Shown one piece after another: positions 1-8,069 of a DNA stretch of 64,000 nt. How positions within the stretch are numbered: the stretch's first letter is position 1; each line of letters opens with the position of its first letter. Under the pieces are notes generated by a model, which ran no database searches, had not been told where the DNA came from, and was given only the letters and a program-made list of their open reading frames with translations. Origin of the DNA: Polynucleobacter sp. TUM22923 (GTDB lineage Bacteria; Pseudomonadota; Gammaproteobacteria; Burkholderiales; Burkholderiaceae); contig NZ_AP027274.1 in assembly GCF_030295705.1 (NCBI RefSeq), forward strand, positions 1,426,001-1,490,000. The letters run 5' to 3'. The translations under genes and the position numbers were made by a program.

Positions 1-2974
1 GAACCAGGTGCTGAGAGGGCTACAGAATTGACACTTAAACTATTGTTGCCAATATAAGACAAAGTCGTGCCATCAGCAGCTAAATACTGGGCTGTATAAC
101 TATAAGTAGGCGTTGCACCAGAGGTAGACTTTTCTCCATAGGTCGATACTGCGGTCACTCTAATCAAAAGGTCTTTGGCGGCCAAAATTCTATAACTACC
201 AGCGGTATAGTTAATTAGGTAATTGCCTATAACTGTGCCCGCATCCCCATGACCACTTGCAGTCAGGCTATAGGTGCCGACATTATTGCTTGTATCACTT
301 CGAGTAATTACTAATGCTCGGTTTGGCTGAGGTAAGTTAACAACACTTTCACCATTCACAAATCCGTTATAAAGGGCTCCGGCATACCTAGGCTCATCAT
401 TCTGATTGAAGAACCTAGCATCATTAGCAGCGGTAATAGTTAGATTGGCTGGTGTAATTCTTCCGGTTGAGTTGATGGCAATAACTGTGTAATTACCGCC
501 AGAGTTTCCATCACTAATAACTACCGAGCCTGAGTCAATCGTCACTACCTTGTTATTACCAACGCTTGGATCGTTACCAGCGAAAACTGCTTTTGCTGCG
601 ATGACTTCATCAGAGCGGATTAGCTGACTTTTCAACGCAGCAAGCTCATCTGGCTTCAGGTCATAGGTATAGCCACCATCATAGGTTTTATTGATTTCAG
701 GGACTTGCAAAGTCACATTTCTTTTGGTAATACTCAATGCAGCATTCGTGCTATTAAATGTAATACTGTAATTAGAAGCCTTAGTACCTACAGCAGAACC
801 TGAACCCAACAGTACGTTGTAACTACCAACGTTCTCACCTACTGAGCGACTCAAAGTACCCGTTACTGAAGCTAAGGTATCCGACACAGTATTAAATGTT
901 GCTAAAGTTCCTACTGCAACTGTCATACCTAAAGTAGGATCAACGTTACCGTAAACCTTACTTACCGCATTAGCGCTCAGCGTAATCGGACGTGGTGTGA
1001 TTGCAAAGTCAGCACCGGTAAAGGTAATGCTGTAGTTTGGATTAGCACTGGCTAATGTGCCAGCGTTAATCGCGTAGCTATTGACGTTCTCACCAGCATC
1101 ACGGGCCAAGCTACCACTTAAGGTGGTTCCCGTTAGCAGACCAACATTAGTACCCTGAGCTTGAACAGTGGAAGTAAAGATAGTTGGGTCTACGTTGCCA
1201 TAGATCTTCGTTTGACCGCTGGTAGCTGTGACCGTTACAGGACGTGGTGTAATCGCAAAATCAGCTCCAATAAAGGTAATGCTGTAGTTCGGATTAGCAC
1301 TGGCTAATGTGCCAGCGTTAATCGCGTAGCTATTGACGTTCTCACCAGCATCACGGGCCAAGCTACCACTTAAGGTGGTTCCCGTTAGCAGACCAACATT
1401 AGTACCCTGAGCTTGAACAGTGGAAGTAAAGATAGTTGGGTCTACGTTGCCATAGATCTTCGTTTGCCCACTAGTAGCTGTGACGGTTACAGGACGTGGA
1501 TTAATGGTGACAGTAGCATTATTAAATGTACCCATCTGATAGTTTCCAGCTGCCAACAAATTACCTTGAGTAATGGAATAACTACCAATGGATGCAATAG
1601 AAGAAGCAGTAGAAGTTATCGCTCCGGTAAATGTTGCAGAAGTATCACCGCTGACTAAGCCGGTATAGGTATAACTTAAGCTCGGAACAGTAGAGCCGTA
1701 AACCATGACGCTGTTCTCTGCTGTCACTACTAGCTGCGCAGGAGTAATAGCAAAAGCTTGATTGGCCGTTACATAAGTAATACTGTAATTAGAGGCCTTA
1801 GTACCTACAGCAGAACCTGATCCCAACAGTACGTTGTAAGTGCCAACGTTCTCACCTGCTGAGCGACTCAAAGTGCCCGCTACTGAAGCTAAGGTGTCCG
1901 ACACAGTATTGAACGTGGCTAGAGTTCCTGCTGTAACCGCAACTCCTAAAGTAGGATCTACGTTGCCGTAAACCTTACTTACTGCATTAGCGCTCAGCGT
2001 AATCGGACGTGGTGTGATTGCAAAATCAGCGCCGGTAAAGGTAATGCTGTAGTTCGGATTAGCACTGGCTAATGTGCCAGCGTTAATGGCATAGCTATTG
2101 ACGTTCTCACCAGCATCACGGGCCAAGCTACCACTTAAGGTGGCTCCTGTTAGTAGCCCAACATTAGTACCCTGAGCTTGAACAGTGGAAGTAAAGGTAG
2201 TTGGGTCTACGTTGCCGTAGATCTTCGTTTGACCACTAGTAGCTGTGACGGTTACAGGACGTGGATTAATATCCGCTGTCAGTGCATTAGCGACACCAGC
2301 GACATAGTAGTTGACACTATCTAGCGCCAAGCCACTCAGTGTTGGTATGACTGCAATGCCATTAAAGACATTGACGCTTGCAAAGCTTCCCGATGTAGCG
2401 GTACCGGATAAATTCACGGATTCACCACCCAATACACCGGAGGCAATTACAGGTGTTCCACTAATCACTGCACCATGAGTTGCGTCATAAACCTTATTGC
2501 TAGCTACTAAGCCACTGATAGTAATTGGTGCTGCAGTAATAGTGCTACTTGTGTTGGCTAGGTAAGTAATAGCGTAATTACCAGTTACTGTTGCTGTACC
2601 ACTAATTACACTTGCATTAGATACGGTTACTACTCTGTTATTGATACCAAAGTTAGCGTCGCTATAAACAAATGCACCACCAGACAAGCTATCTTGTAGT
2701 CCAGTTGCTGAGTTAGTAAACAAGCTACCACTAGTTTTAGTTAAAGTCGGTGCTGTTAATGCAGAAGCGGTAGAAGTCGTTGTATCGTAAACCTTACTAA
2801 TAGCAGTAGAACTCACCGTAATTGCTGCAGGCGTAATAGTGACTACACCAAAGCTCGGATTAGCTATGGTGTAGTTCGATGCTATGCCATTGCCATTTGC
2901 CAGGGTAGCGGCATTAAGACCAACTAAGGTAGCAGAGCCTACGTTAGGGCCACTTAAAGAACCGCTTGTGCCAG
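1..2974 (-). pseudogene. MBG/YDG-repeat surface protein (filamentous-haemagglutinin-like), 5' end removed at an IS, 3' end beyond the window
   Basis: One minus-strand frame is open from 2972 to base 1, about 990 codons. It encodes Ser/Thr/Ala/Asn-rich beta repeats with the hallmarks of MBG and YDG domains: each starts with a motif such as KIYGNVDPT, KVYGNVDPT or KVYDATT and ends with NYSITFTGADFAITPRP or a variant. Proteins of this kind are very large secreted or autotransported adhesins of Gram-negative bacteria; that role is inferred from the family. No start codon or signal peptide lies on this side of the break, because the frame runs straight into the end of an IS3-family element at 2975. 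The C-terminus lies outside the window. The remnant is probably not made as a secreted protein, unless an internal start or an IS-borne promoter is used. Family assignment is confident; 'pseudogene' is inferred from the missing 5' part. Confidence 0.8.
761..2256 (-). repeat. In-frame internal repeats of the MBG protein (84-codon unit, and a 479-bp block copied 1017 bp away)
   Basis: A 252-bp unit occurs at 988-1239, 1240-1491 and 2005-2256. The three copies are nearly identical and all begin with the same ggacgtgg edge on the + strand. A second unit at 761-987 recurs at 1778-2004. The combined block 761-1239 therefore recurs at 1778-2256 with a constant offset of 1017 bp (339 codons). All spacings are multiples of three, so the frame is kept. 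Such repeats usually arise by unequal recombination and change the length of the protein stalk. Confidence 0.85.
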
Positions 2975-2990
2975 GGTAATCATCCCCTTT

Positions 2991-3815
2991 TTAACCTAAG
3001 CTAAAAGTAGAGGCTGGTACTGCAATTGCTAGTTTTTGTTTAGGAGTAATTCCTCCTAAACCCATATTGGGTCTTTCGTGATTGTAGGTCCACATCCAGT
3101 GGGTTGCAAAATCTTGTACTTCATCAATCGATTCAAAGAGGTATTGATTAAGCCAGTCATATCTCACCGTACGGTTATAGCGTTCAATATAGGCATTTTG
3201 TTGTGGCTTACCTGGTTGGATGTAACTCATCTCTATCTGATGTTTAGCAGCCCATACAGTCAGGATGTTTCCTACGAGTTCGGGGCCATTGTCACAACGT
3301 ATTTTTAAGGGCTTGCCACGCCATTCAATGATTTGATCGAGTGACCGGATCACTCGTACTGCGGGCATGGAAAAATCAATATCAATGGCCAAGGCCTCTC
3401 GATTAAAGTCATCGATCACATTAAAAAGGCGGATGGTTCTGCCGTCGTGCAACTGATCATGCATAAAATCAATCGACCAAGTGTCATTAATGCCTTGGGG
3501 TACAGCTAGTGGTAAAGGCTTTTCCCGAACCAAGCGTTTATGGGGTTTGATGCGTAAATTGAGCTCTAGTTCCTTATAGATCCGATAAACCCGTTTGTGA
3601 TTCCATTTAAATCCCTTCACGTTACGCAAGAACAGGTAGCAAAGACCAAAGCCCCAGTTACGTTGATTGTGAGTAAGACGAACCAGCCAATCGGCAATGA
3701 GGGCATTGTCAGTCGACAGCTTGGGGCTATAGTGATAGCAGGTCTGGCTAATGACAAAGGTGTCGCACGCTAAGCGGATGCTCATACGACCCTTTTTTAC
3801 TTCTTGGCTGGCCAT
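2991..3815 (-). CDS. IS3-family transposase OrfB (DDE integrase domain)
   Basis: Catalytic half of the IS3-family transposase. The 274-aa product has the HTH_21-like segment near the N-terminus, then an rve integrase core. The DDE triad is visible as SIDFMHD (first Asp), CDNGPE (second Asp) and IERYNR (Glu), and the C-terminus has the usual [12 protein letters not shown] motif. It is normally made as an OrfAB fusion by -1 frameshifting. In the -1 frame OrfA reads through from LQKK into VTRPSRRRE and then the OrfB Met, so the listed ATG may be only a secondary start. No internal stop or truncation is seen, so the element may still be mobile. Confidence 0.93.
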   Translation of the reverse strand: MASQEVKKGRMSIRLACDTFVISQTCYHYSPKLSTDNALIADWLVRLTHNQRNWGFGLCYLFLRNVKGFKWNHKRVYRIYKELELNLRIKPHKRLVREKPLPLAVPQGINDTWSIDFMHDQLHDGRTIRLFNVIDDFNREALAIDIDFSMPAVRVIRSLDQIIEWRGKPLKIRCDNGPELVGNILTVWAAKHQIEMSYIQPGKPQQNAYIERYNRTVRYDWLNQYLFESIDEVQDFATHWMWTYNHERPNMGLGGITPKQKLAIAVPASTFSLG

Positions 3816-3838
3816 CTCGCGGCGGCGAGATGGCCGAG

Positions 3839-4102
3839 TTACTTTTTTTGCAGAACTTCCTTTAAGACATCCGCCTGGAGTTGGACTTCGGCGTACATCT
3901 TCTTTAGGCGGGCATTTTCAAGCTCTAACTCTTTAACGCGGGACATCATAGAAGCATCCATACCGCCGTATTTAGAGCGCCACTTATAGAAGCTAGCAAC
4001 GCTAATATTGTGCTCACGGCACAGTTCTGGGGCTGGCACGCCAGATTCGGCTTGTTTGAGGATGGCCATGATTTGGCTATCGGTAAATCGGGAGGTCTTC
4101 AT
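3839..4102 (-). CDS. IS3-family transposase OrfA (helix-turn-helix)
   Basis: An 87-aa DNA-binding subunit. The N-terminal half, starting [17 protein letters not shown], is a helix-turn-helix of the HTH_8/transposase_8 type that binds the terminal repeats. The C-terminal half (about residues 50-87) is a leucine-zipper-like helix ending in LKEVLQKK. The stop codon lies directly after a run of seven A residues on the coding strand (3843-3849), which gives a slippery A AAA AAG site just before the stop, as expected for the programmed -1 shift that makes OrfAB. It lies 23 bp upstream of the OrfB ATG. Confidence 0.93.
   Translation of the reverse strand: MKTSRFTDSQIMAILKQAESGVPAPELCREHNISVASFYKWRSKYGGMDASMMSRVKELELENARLKKMYAEVQLQADVLKEVLQKK
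3842..3850 (-). promoter_or_regulatory. Programmed -1 frameshift site between orfA and orfB
   Basis: On the coding strand the sequence C AAA AAA AGT contains seven consecutive A. A -1 slip here avoids the orfA TAA at 3839-3841 and continues in the orfB frame as K-V-T-R-P. This matches the known A6G/A7 slippery sites of IS3-family elements. I did not identify a stimulatory RNA structure. Confidence 0.75.
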
Positions 4103-4172
4103 AGAATTTCCTTTAAATCAAACTACATAGAAATTCTACTTTTAAATCAAGTTAAGCTAGGGGATGATTACC

Positions 4173-4216
4173 AAAGCAATTGTTAGGGAAATTAAAGTCG
4201 ATTTAGCTGTCATCAT
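4173..4216 (-). pseudogene. Possible orphaned signal-peptide start, broken by the IS
   Basis: On the minus strand, starting at 4216, the sequence reads MMTAKSTLISLTIAL before entering the IS terminal repeat and stopping at a TAG inside the element. A charged N-terminus followed by a hydrophobic stretch is what the first residues of an exported protein look like. It points in the same direction as the MBG-repeat frame on the other side of the IS. It could be the 5' end of that gene, with intervening sequence lost. No good ribosome binding site is visible, so this remains a weak call. Confidence 0.3.
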
Positions 4217-4308
4217 CAGTCTGTAGTGAGGTAGTTAATTTATTAAAAGTAATGCTAATAATGTAAAGAATGTCAGCTCTTTGGGAAACTAGCCCTAGGG
4301 CTAATCAA

Positions 4309-5754
4309 TCAATCTTGGACAAAAGGTAGAGTGAGTCGAAATAGAGCGCCACCGCCAGGCGCCTCCGCATAGTTAATATGTCCGCCATGGCGAGACACTA
4401 TGTACCTACAAAGCCACAGACCTAGACCCATACCGCTTGGCTTATTACTTTCACCCAATAACTCGAATAGCTGCGAGCTTTTTTGAGCATCAATCCCCGG
4501 ACCATTATCAGCAACCAGTAACTCCACCCCGTTGTTTACGTTAAGGCTTTGAATTTGGATCGTCTTAGACGAGCTAGTCGATCCTGAAAGACCCTGTATC
4601 GCATTATTAATGAGGTTTAAAAGTACTTGTAAGACTTCACTGCGATTTATATTCACTCTATTGCTTGAATCCAGCTTCAAAATCACTTGTATATTTTTTT
4701 CCTGCATTTCTGGTCTGGTAATCCTTAAGACCGATTCGATTAACTCATTAATATCACTTTTTTCAACTCTGATTTTGCTCTCAGAAAAGATCGATTTAAG
4801 TGATTGAATAATATTGGCAGCACGCTGATTGTCTGCTAAAAGCGCAGCAAGTATTTCTTGATTCTGCTCTGGCGTTAAAGACCTCTCCATTAATTTCTTT
4901 TGCAAAAATTGAATATTGAGCTGAGAGGCCCCTAAAGGTTGATTGAGCTCATGGGCAATAGAGGCAGACAAAGCTCCAGTAGATGCCGTTTTATTCAATT
5001 TTAGAAGTGACCGAATAAGGCATTCACGCTCTAATAAAAGTGCTTTGATTTCTTGGTTTTCATCCAAAATTTTTACATTTGATAAAACCATAAGCTCAGT
5101 CCAGTAGGCTCCTATAGCAATATACGCTAGGGTATTCATGACCAATTGTGCGATCGTAAAAAATACTAATATCTGCGGCACCTCACCTATAGTCTGAATT
5201 GAATATGAGTTCATGGAGAGTATTACGATTCGCCCGATTGAAAAAAATAACTCCGCACCAGTCACATATTGCAAATAAGTAAGCTGTAGATAAGGCGCTG
5301 AATTTCTCTTTAGTTTTAACTGAAAAATTTGCAATGCATAAAACAATGCCGCTATGACGCACAGGAAAGTAGTGCGCAATTCAAAACTACTGCTGATGCG
5401 CATCCACTCAAAGATGATGATGAAAACCACAGTCGACGAGATAGCGGTAGTTTTGATGTTTCTTGAAATAGGCGTATTCAGCGACCAGCAAAAAAGCAAC
5501 TGCAGGGTTCCGCTAATATAAAAAAGGCTGTTTGCGATAGTAAAGTTAAATTCCGGTTTAACTGCACCCGATTGATTGGCTAATATGCCGATACCAAAAA
5601 TAGTCAACCCCAAAACATTGGCTGTCAAAGATCCCATCCAATAGGGGCTAGGCTTATTTAGATTTTCTGTTTTGTAAGAACGAAAAAAGCCCGCTAATAG
5701 GCCAAATTGGATGGCAGCTAAAATAAAGAAATAGAGGGCAAGTAAAGGCTTCAC
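4309..5754 (-). CDS. Membrane-bound sensor histidine kinase
   Basis: A two-component sensor kinase of about 481 aa. The N-terminal half (residues 1-225) is hydrophobic with roughly six or seven membrane spans and no large periplasmic loop, so it probably senses within or at the membrane. Then come a coiled region and a HisKA domain with the phospho-acceptor His in SIAHELNQPLG (about residue 268). The HATPase_c domain shows N box (NLINNAIQG), G1 (VADNGPGID) and G2 (SGMGLGLWLCR). I chose the GTG at 5754-5752, preceded by GGATAGAG, over an ATG ten codons upstream that has no ribosome site. No response regulator gene lies on either side; downstream sequence runs into the IS. Its signal cannot be deduced. 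Confidence 0.88.
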   Translation of the reverse strand: MKPLLALYFFILAAIQFGLLAGFFRSYKTENLNKPSPYWMGSLTANVLGLTIFGIGILANQSGAVKPEFNFTIANSLFYISGTLQLLFCWSLNTPISRNIKTTAISSTVVFIIIFEWMRISSSFELRTTFLCVIAALFYALQIFQLKLKRNSAPYLQLTYLQYVTGAELFFSIGRIVILSMNSYSIQTIGEVPQILVFFTIAQLVMNTLAYIAIGAYWTELMVLSNVKILDENQEIKALLLERECLIRSLLKLNKTASTGALSASIAHELNQPLGASQLNIQFLQKKLMERSLTPEQNQEILAALLADNQRAANIIQSLKSIFSESKIRVEKSDINELIESVLRITRPEMQEKNIQVILKLDSSNRVNINRSEVLQVLLNLINNAIQGLSGSTSSSKTIQIQSLNVNNGVELLVADNGPGIDAQKSSQLFELLGESNKPSGMGLGLWLCRYIVSRHGGHINYAEAPGGGALFRLTLPFVQD

Positions 5755-5973
5755 AGACTCTATCCTACAACGGCTACGCCCCACAAGATCTGGGAAGGTG
5801 CTTTATCGGGTCATAGCTGGTTATCCTGCTGGACTGAAAGAGGCTGCTATACATTTTTATATTTAATATAAGTAATACAATTGCTGTCAAATGCTGAAAA
5901 TTTGGCATTTTTTACACTTACATCACCCCGTACCCATTTTTTGAGTACTTTATATATTAGGATTTCTACCCTC

Positions 5974-6555
5974 ATGAAAAAAATCATCATTGCTGTTGTA
6001 TTAGTTGCTATCGCCATTGCAGCCTACGTTATATTGACTAAGCCAAAAGAGCCTGTTGCCGCTATTGCAGCTCAAGAAGCAGCCCTACTTTACGATGGCG
6101 AAGTTACTAAAATTGATGTGGCTACACGTACTGTAACCCTCAAAAATAAAGATGGTGAGAGTTCTATTGTTGCCGGTCCAGAAGTAAAAAACTTTGCCGA
6201 AATCAAAGTGGGTGATCGCTTTGATGTAGTTTACGAACTCGCTGTTGCAGTAGAGTTGCTCAAGGTAAAAAATCCTGGTGCGCCAAGTGAGCAAGTAACT
6301 ACTAGTACTGCTACAGCCCCTCAGGGCGACAAACCAGGCATGGTCACAACTAATACGATTACTGCCGTTGCTAACGTTGAGTCTATTGATACAGTTAAAA
6401 ATATTGTTTCTCTAAAAGGTCCTCAAGGTAACGTTTTCCAAGTAAAGGTGAAAAATCCTGAGCTTATGAAAGACATTGCTGTTAACGACCAAGTTAAAGT
6501 GGTCTACATTGAGGCGATTGCTGCTGTTGTCAGTACACCTGCTCCTAAGAAGTAA
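5974..6555 (+). CDS. Small N-terminally anchored protein with two homologous beta-rich halves
   Basis: A 193-aa protein that starts MKKIIIAVVLVAIAIAAYVI, a signal anchor or signal peptide. The rest contains two similar segments. The first is DGEVTKIDVATRTVTLK to VGDRFDVVYE, and the second is VANVESIDTVKNIVSLK to VNDQVKVVYIEAIAAVV. Each looks like a small beta-barrel unit: 'V..ID...TVTLK' strand, then a GD/ND turn, then a VVY strand. I start it at the ATG at 5974 rather than at an upstream in-frame codon at 5881 because the hydrophobic segment then begins at the N-terminus. It is followed by a strong terminator. I recognise the fold pattern but no specific function; periplasmic location is inferred. 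Confidence 0.75.
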   Translation: MKKIIIAVVLVAIAIAAYVILTKPKEPVAAIAAQEAALLYDGEVTKIDVATRTVTLKNKDGESSIVAGPEVKNFAEIKVGDRFDVVYELAVAVELLKVKNPGAPSEQVTTSTATAPQGDKPGMVTTNTITAVANVESIDTVKNIVSLKGPQGNVFQVKVKNPELMKDIAVNDQVKVVYIEAIAAVVSTPAPKK

Positions 6556-6584
6556 GTAACAAATCCAGGTCACTGGAAAATCAA

Positions 6585-6615
6585 AGCCCCCACTATTGCT
6601 AGTGGGGGCTTTTTT
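6585..6615 (+). terminator. Rho-independent terminator after the small anchored protein
   Basis: An 11-bp perfect stem (agcccccacta / tagtgggggct) with a 4-nt loop is followed by a T run. It lies 29 bp after the stop at 6555, and also separates this gene from the convergent toxin gene. Confidence 0.92.
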
Positions 6616-6652
6616 CTGATAGGCCCGCTAGGATTTAAACTTGAGGCGCTTG

Positions 6653-6931
6653 TTAGTCACCCTGACGCTTTAAGTCTCGATAAAAATTCTCATGCTGGCC
6701 CAATGTTAGTAACTTGATACTTTCTGTATCCACAATTCGATATGCTAATAAACATTGCTGCTGAGATAGTCTAAATTTATAAACATATACCCCTAGCAAG
6801 TCTCCAACTTTTGCTTCACCAATAGCAGGATCTTGGCAGATAAGTTTGAGCGCAGCATCTAACGCTAACTTTTGTGGGGTATGCAGTTGTTTAATGGCCT
6901 TTGCAAAAGTGGCCGTTACCAGTAAGCGCAT
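6653..6931 (-). CDS. RelE/ParE-family toxin
   Basis: A 92-aa basic protein of the RelE/ParE type II toxin superfamily. It shows the typical N-terminal helix pair (FAKAIKQLHTPQKLALDAAL), a GD turn and beta strands ending in KLLTLGQHENFYRDLKR. Members are either ribosome-dependent mRNA nucleases or gyrase poisons; the sequence does not let me choose between them. Its ATG overlaps the antitoxin stop by one base (TAATG), which implies translational coupling and one operon. Low similarity to housekeeping neighbours and its position next to a tRNA relic suggest accessory DNA. Confidence 0.85.
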   Translation of the reverse strand: MRLLVTATFAKAIKQLHTPQKLALDAALKLICQDPAIGEAKVGDLLGVYVYKFRLSQQQCLLAYRIVDTESIKLLTLGQHENFYRDLKRQGD

Positions 6932-7140
6932 TAACTAAAAACGTACTCACCAACAACTGACTCTTGATCAGCAATCAAGATCTCGCGAATTAAGGAGAAT
7001 GATAAGTCTGGGTTCTCTTGGGCGATCTTACCAATTTGTGACCAATACTCAATCTGCTTGGGTACTGAGCGATGCTCAACACTTCCAAACACTTTAGCTT
7101 GCTGAACAAGGTTTTCTGATAATTTCACATTTATAGACAT
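6931..7140 (-). CDS. ParD-like antitoxin
   Basis: A 69-aa protein beginning MSINVKLSENLVQQAKVFG, followed by the segment HRSVPKQIEYWSQIGKIAQENPDLSFSLI. This is the signature of the ParD-like antitoxin family (Pfam ParD_like). The N-terminus is expected to form a ribbon-helix-helix DNA-binding dimer that represses its own promoter; the C-terminal tail should wrap the toxin. It is the first gene of the two-gene operon and has a GGAGA ribosome site 7-8 bases before its ATG. A palindromic operator overlaps its promoter. Confidence 0.85.
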   Translation of the reverse strand: MSINVKLSENLVQQAKVFGSVEHRSVPKQIEYWSQIGKIAQENPDLSFSLIREILIADQESVVGEYVFS

Positions 7141-7155
7141 GATGGATCTCCATTT

Positions 7156-7198
7156 ATAGGTTCCATTATAGTTCTATAAGTTCCTTTTTGGAACCTAT
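7156..7198 (-). promoter_or_regulatory. Toxin-antitoxin promoter and operator
   Basis: A 9-bp inverted repeat, ataggttcc at 7156-7164 and ggaacctat at 7190-7198, encloses a perfect minus-strand -10 box TATAAT (7170-7165). A third ttcc half-site at 7181-7184 forms a second smaller inverted repeat, gttcc-N5-ggaac, at 7180-7194. This is the expected layout for autorepression by a ribbon-helix-helix antitoxin. The -35 is weak (TTCCAA at 17-bp spacing). Confidence 0.7.
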
Positions 7199-7706
7199 GT
7201 GTATCTTTACCCCATTAGTAATCCCCCTGGGCTTCTTAGATAGTCTTTGCATCCACTGACGACCCACTTGTTGGCAACCTTGCAGCTAAATTACCCCACG
7301 ACATTGCGCGCGCTCTCGCTCAAGCGAGGTCAGAATTCGATTGAGGTGTAGATGATGATTAGTTTCGGGAATCAATCAAGGAATTTGGGATGGCAGACCA
7401 TTGCAACTAGTGACGTTCAAAAAATATCCCCCACTATCACTAGCGAAGGCTTTCTTTTATGGTGAGTCCACCAAGACTCGAGCCTGGAGTCCAAAAATTT
7501 AAAAATCTAAAAATTATCAGAACAAGTGCTTAAAGAAGGCTGTATGAATTTCAAGAAATTATTCTGTAAAGTTGCCGATATGCGTTGAAATATAGAGTGA
7601 TTTAAAGCGCTGGCATCAAATCAACAAATCCAATCAGTGTATTTAGATGTGGGTTACTATCGATGAAATAATTTTTGATTAATTCTGTTGATAATCTAAA
7701 GGACAA
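7199..7706. other. 508-bp gene-free stretch
   Basis: I see no coding frame with a ribosome site here. The only recognisable content is the degraded tRNA 3' end with its terminator-like segment at 7428-7492. The part 7493-7560 is very AT-rich. An AAAGGA ribosome site for the chelatase gene lies near the right end at 7698. Confidence 0.7.
7428..7492 (-). pseudogene. tRNA 3'-end relic plus decayed terminator, homologous to the tRNA at 15713-15789
   Basis: Read on the minus strand, 7492-7460 gives a T-arm (CCAGG stem, CTCGAGT loop, CTTGG) followed by TGGACTC and ACCA, that is, the last 33 nt of a tRNA. The D and anticodon arms are absent; the sequence upstream is AT-rich. Aligned without gaps at an offset of 8253, the 65 bp match 15681-15745 at 52 positions, and nearly all differences are transitions. 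The similarity extends past the tRNA end into the terminator hairpin, here with broken pairing. Confidence 0.75.
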
Positions 7707-8069
7707 ATGAAGTCAATCGTCTTGTTTGGTCATGGAGCCCGTGATGCCCGATGGAGAGAGCCCTTTGATAGGCTGGCTGCACTCTGGAAAGCTCAGCACC
7801 CGAATACACCAGTTACACTAGCTTTTTTAGAGATGATGCAGCCTAGCCTAGAAGAGGCAATCGCCTCTCAAGTTTTTGCTGGTGCCAATGAGGTGGTGAT
7901 AGTGCCCATTTTTTTCGGACAAGGTGGTCATTTACGAAATGACTTCCCTGTTTTGCTCAACGCCTGCAGAGAAAAATTTCCTGGACTCACTTTAAGCACG
8001 ACGCCTGCGGTCGGTGAGGACGATGCTGTCTTGCAAGCCATCGTTGATTTCAGTGCTAGGGCACTGTAA
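7707..8069 (+). CDS. cbiX: CbiX-like sirohydrochlorin chelatase
   Basis: A 120-aa protein of the short CbiX/SirB class. It shows the N-terminal chelatase motif LFGHGARDARW with the metal-binding His, and a second block, VIVPIFFGQGGHLRNDFP, that carries the other conserved His. These enzymes insert Co or Fe into sirohydrochlorin; with cysI and the SUMT gene next door, iron insertion for siroheme is the likely job. An AAAGGA site sits before the ATG. Its last 78 bp overlap the convergent SUMT gene, so the two C-termini are encoded on opposite strands of the same DNA. The exact metal is inferred from context. Confidence 0.85.
   Translation: MKSIVLFGHGARDARWREPFDRLAALWKAQHPNTPVTLAFLEMMQPSLEEAIASQVFAGANEVVIVPIFFGQGGHLRNDFPVLLNACREKFPGLTLSTTPAVGEDDAVLQAIVDFSARAL

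Larger units (their letters stand above)
2975..4172 (-). mobile_element. IS3-family insertion sequence (IS407-like group), complete
   Basis: The element is 1198 bp and ends in a 14-bp perfect terminal inverted repeat, ggtaatcatcccct, at 2975-2988 and inverted at 4159-4172. Inside are orfA and orfB in the usual overlapping-frame arrangement, both apparently intact. The flanks do not show a target-site duplication: the four bases before 2975 are ccag and the four after 4172 are aaag, whereas this group normally makes a 3-4 bp duplication. The missing duplication suggests that DNA next to the element was deleted or recombined after insertion. The group assignment rests on the OrfA/OrfB sequence style and is less certain than the family. 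Confidence 0.9.

Noticed and set aside
761..2256. Regular repeats that could suggest a CRISPR array
   Set aside because: Repeat units are 227-252 bp, contiguous, keep one reading frame and encode MBG domains; there are no short repeats with unique spacers and no cas genes.
5889..5914. Possible terminator (aaatgc / gcattt followed by T)
   Set aside because: The stem is only six mostly A-T pairs with a 10-nt loop, and no gene on the plus strand ends before it.
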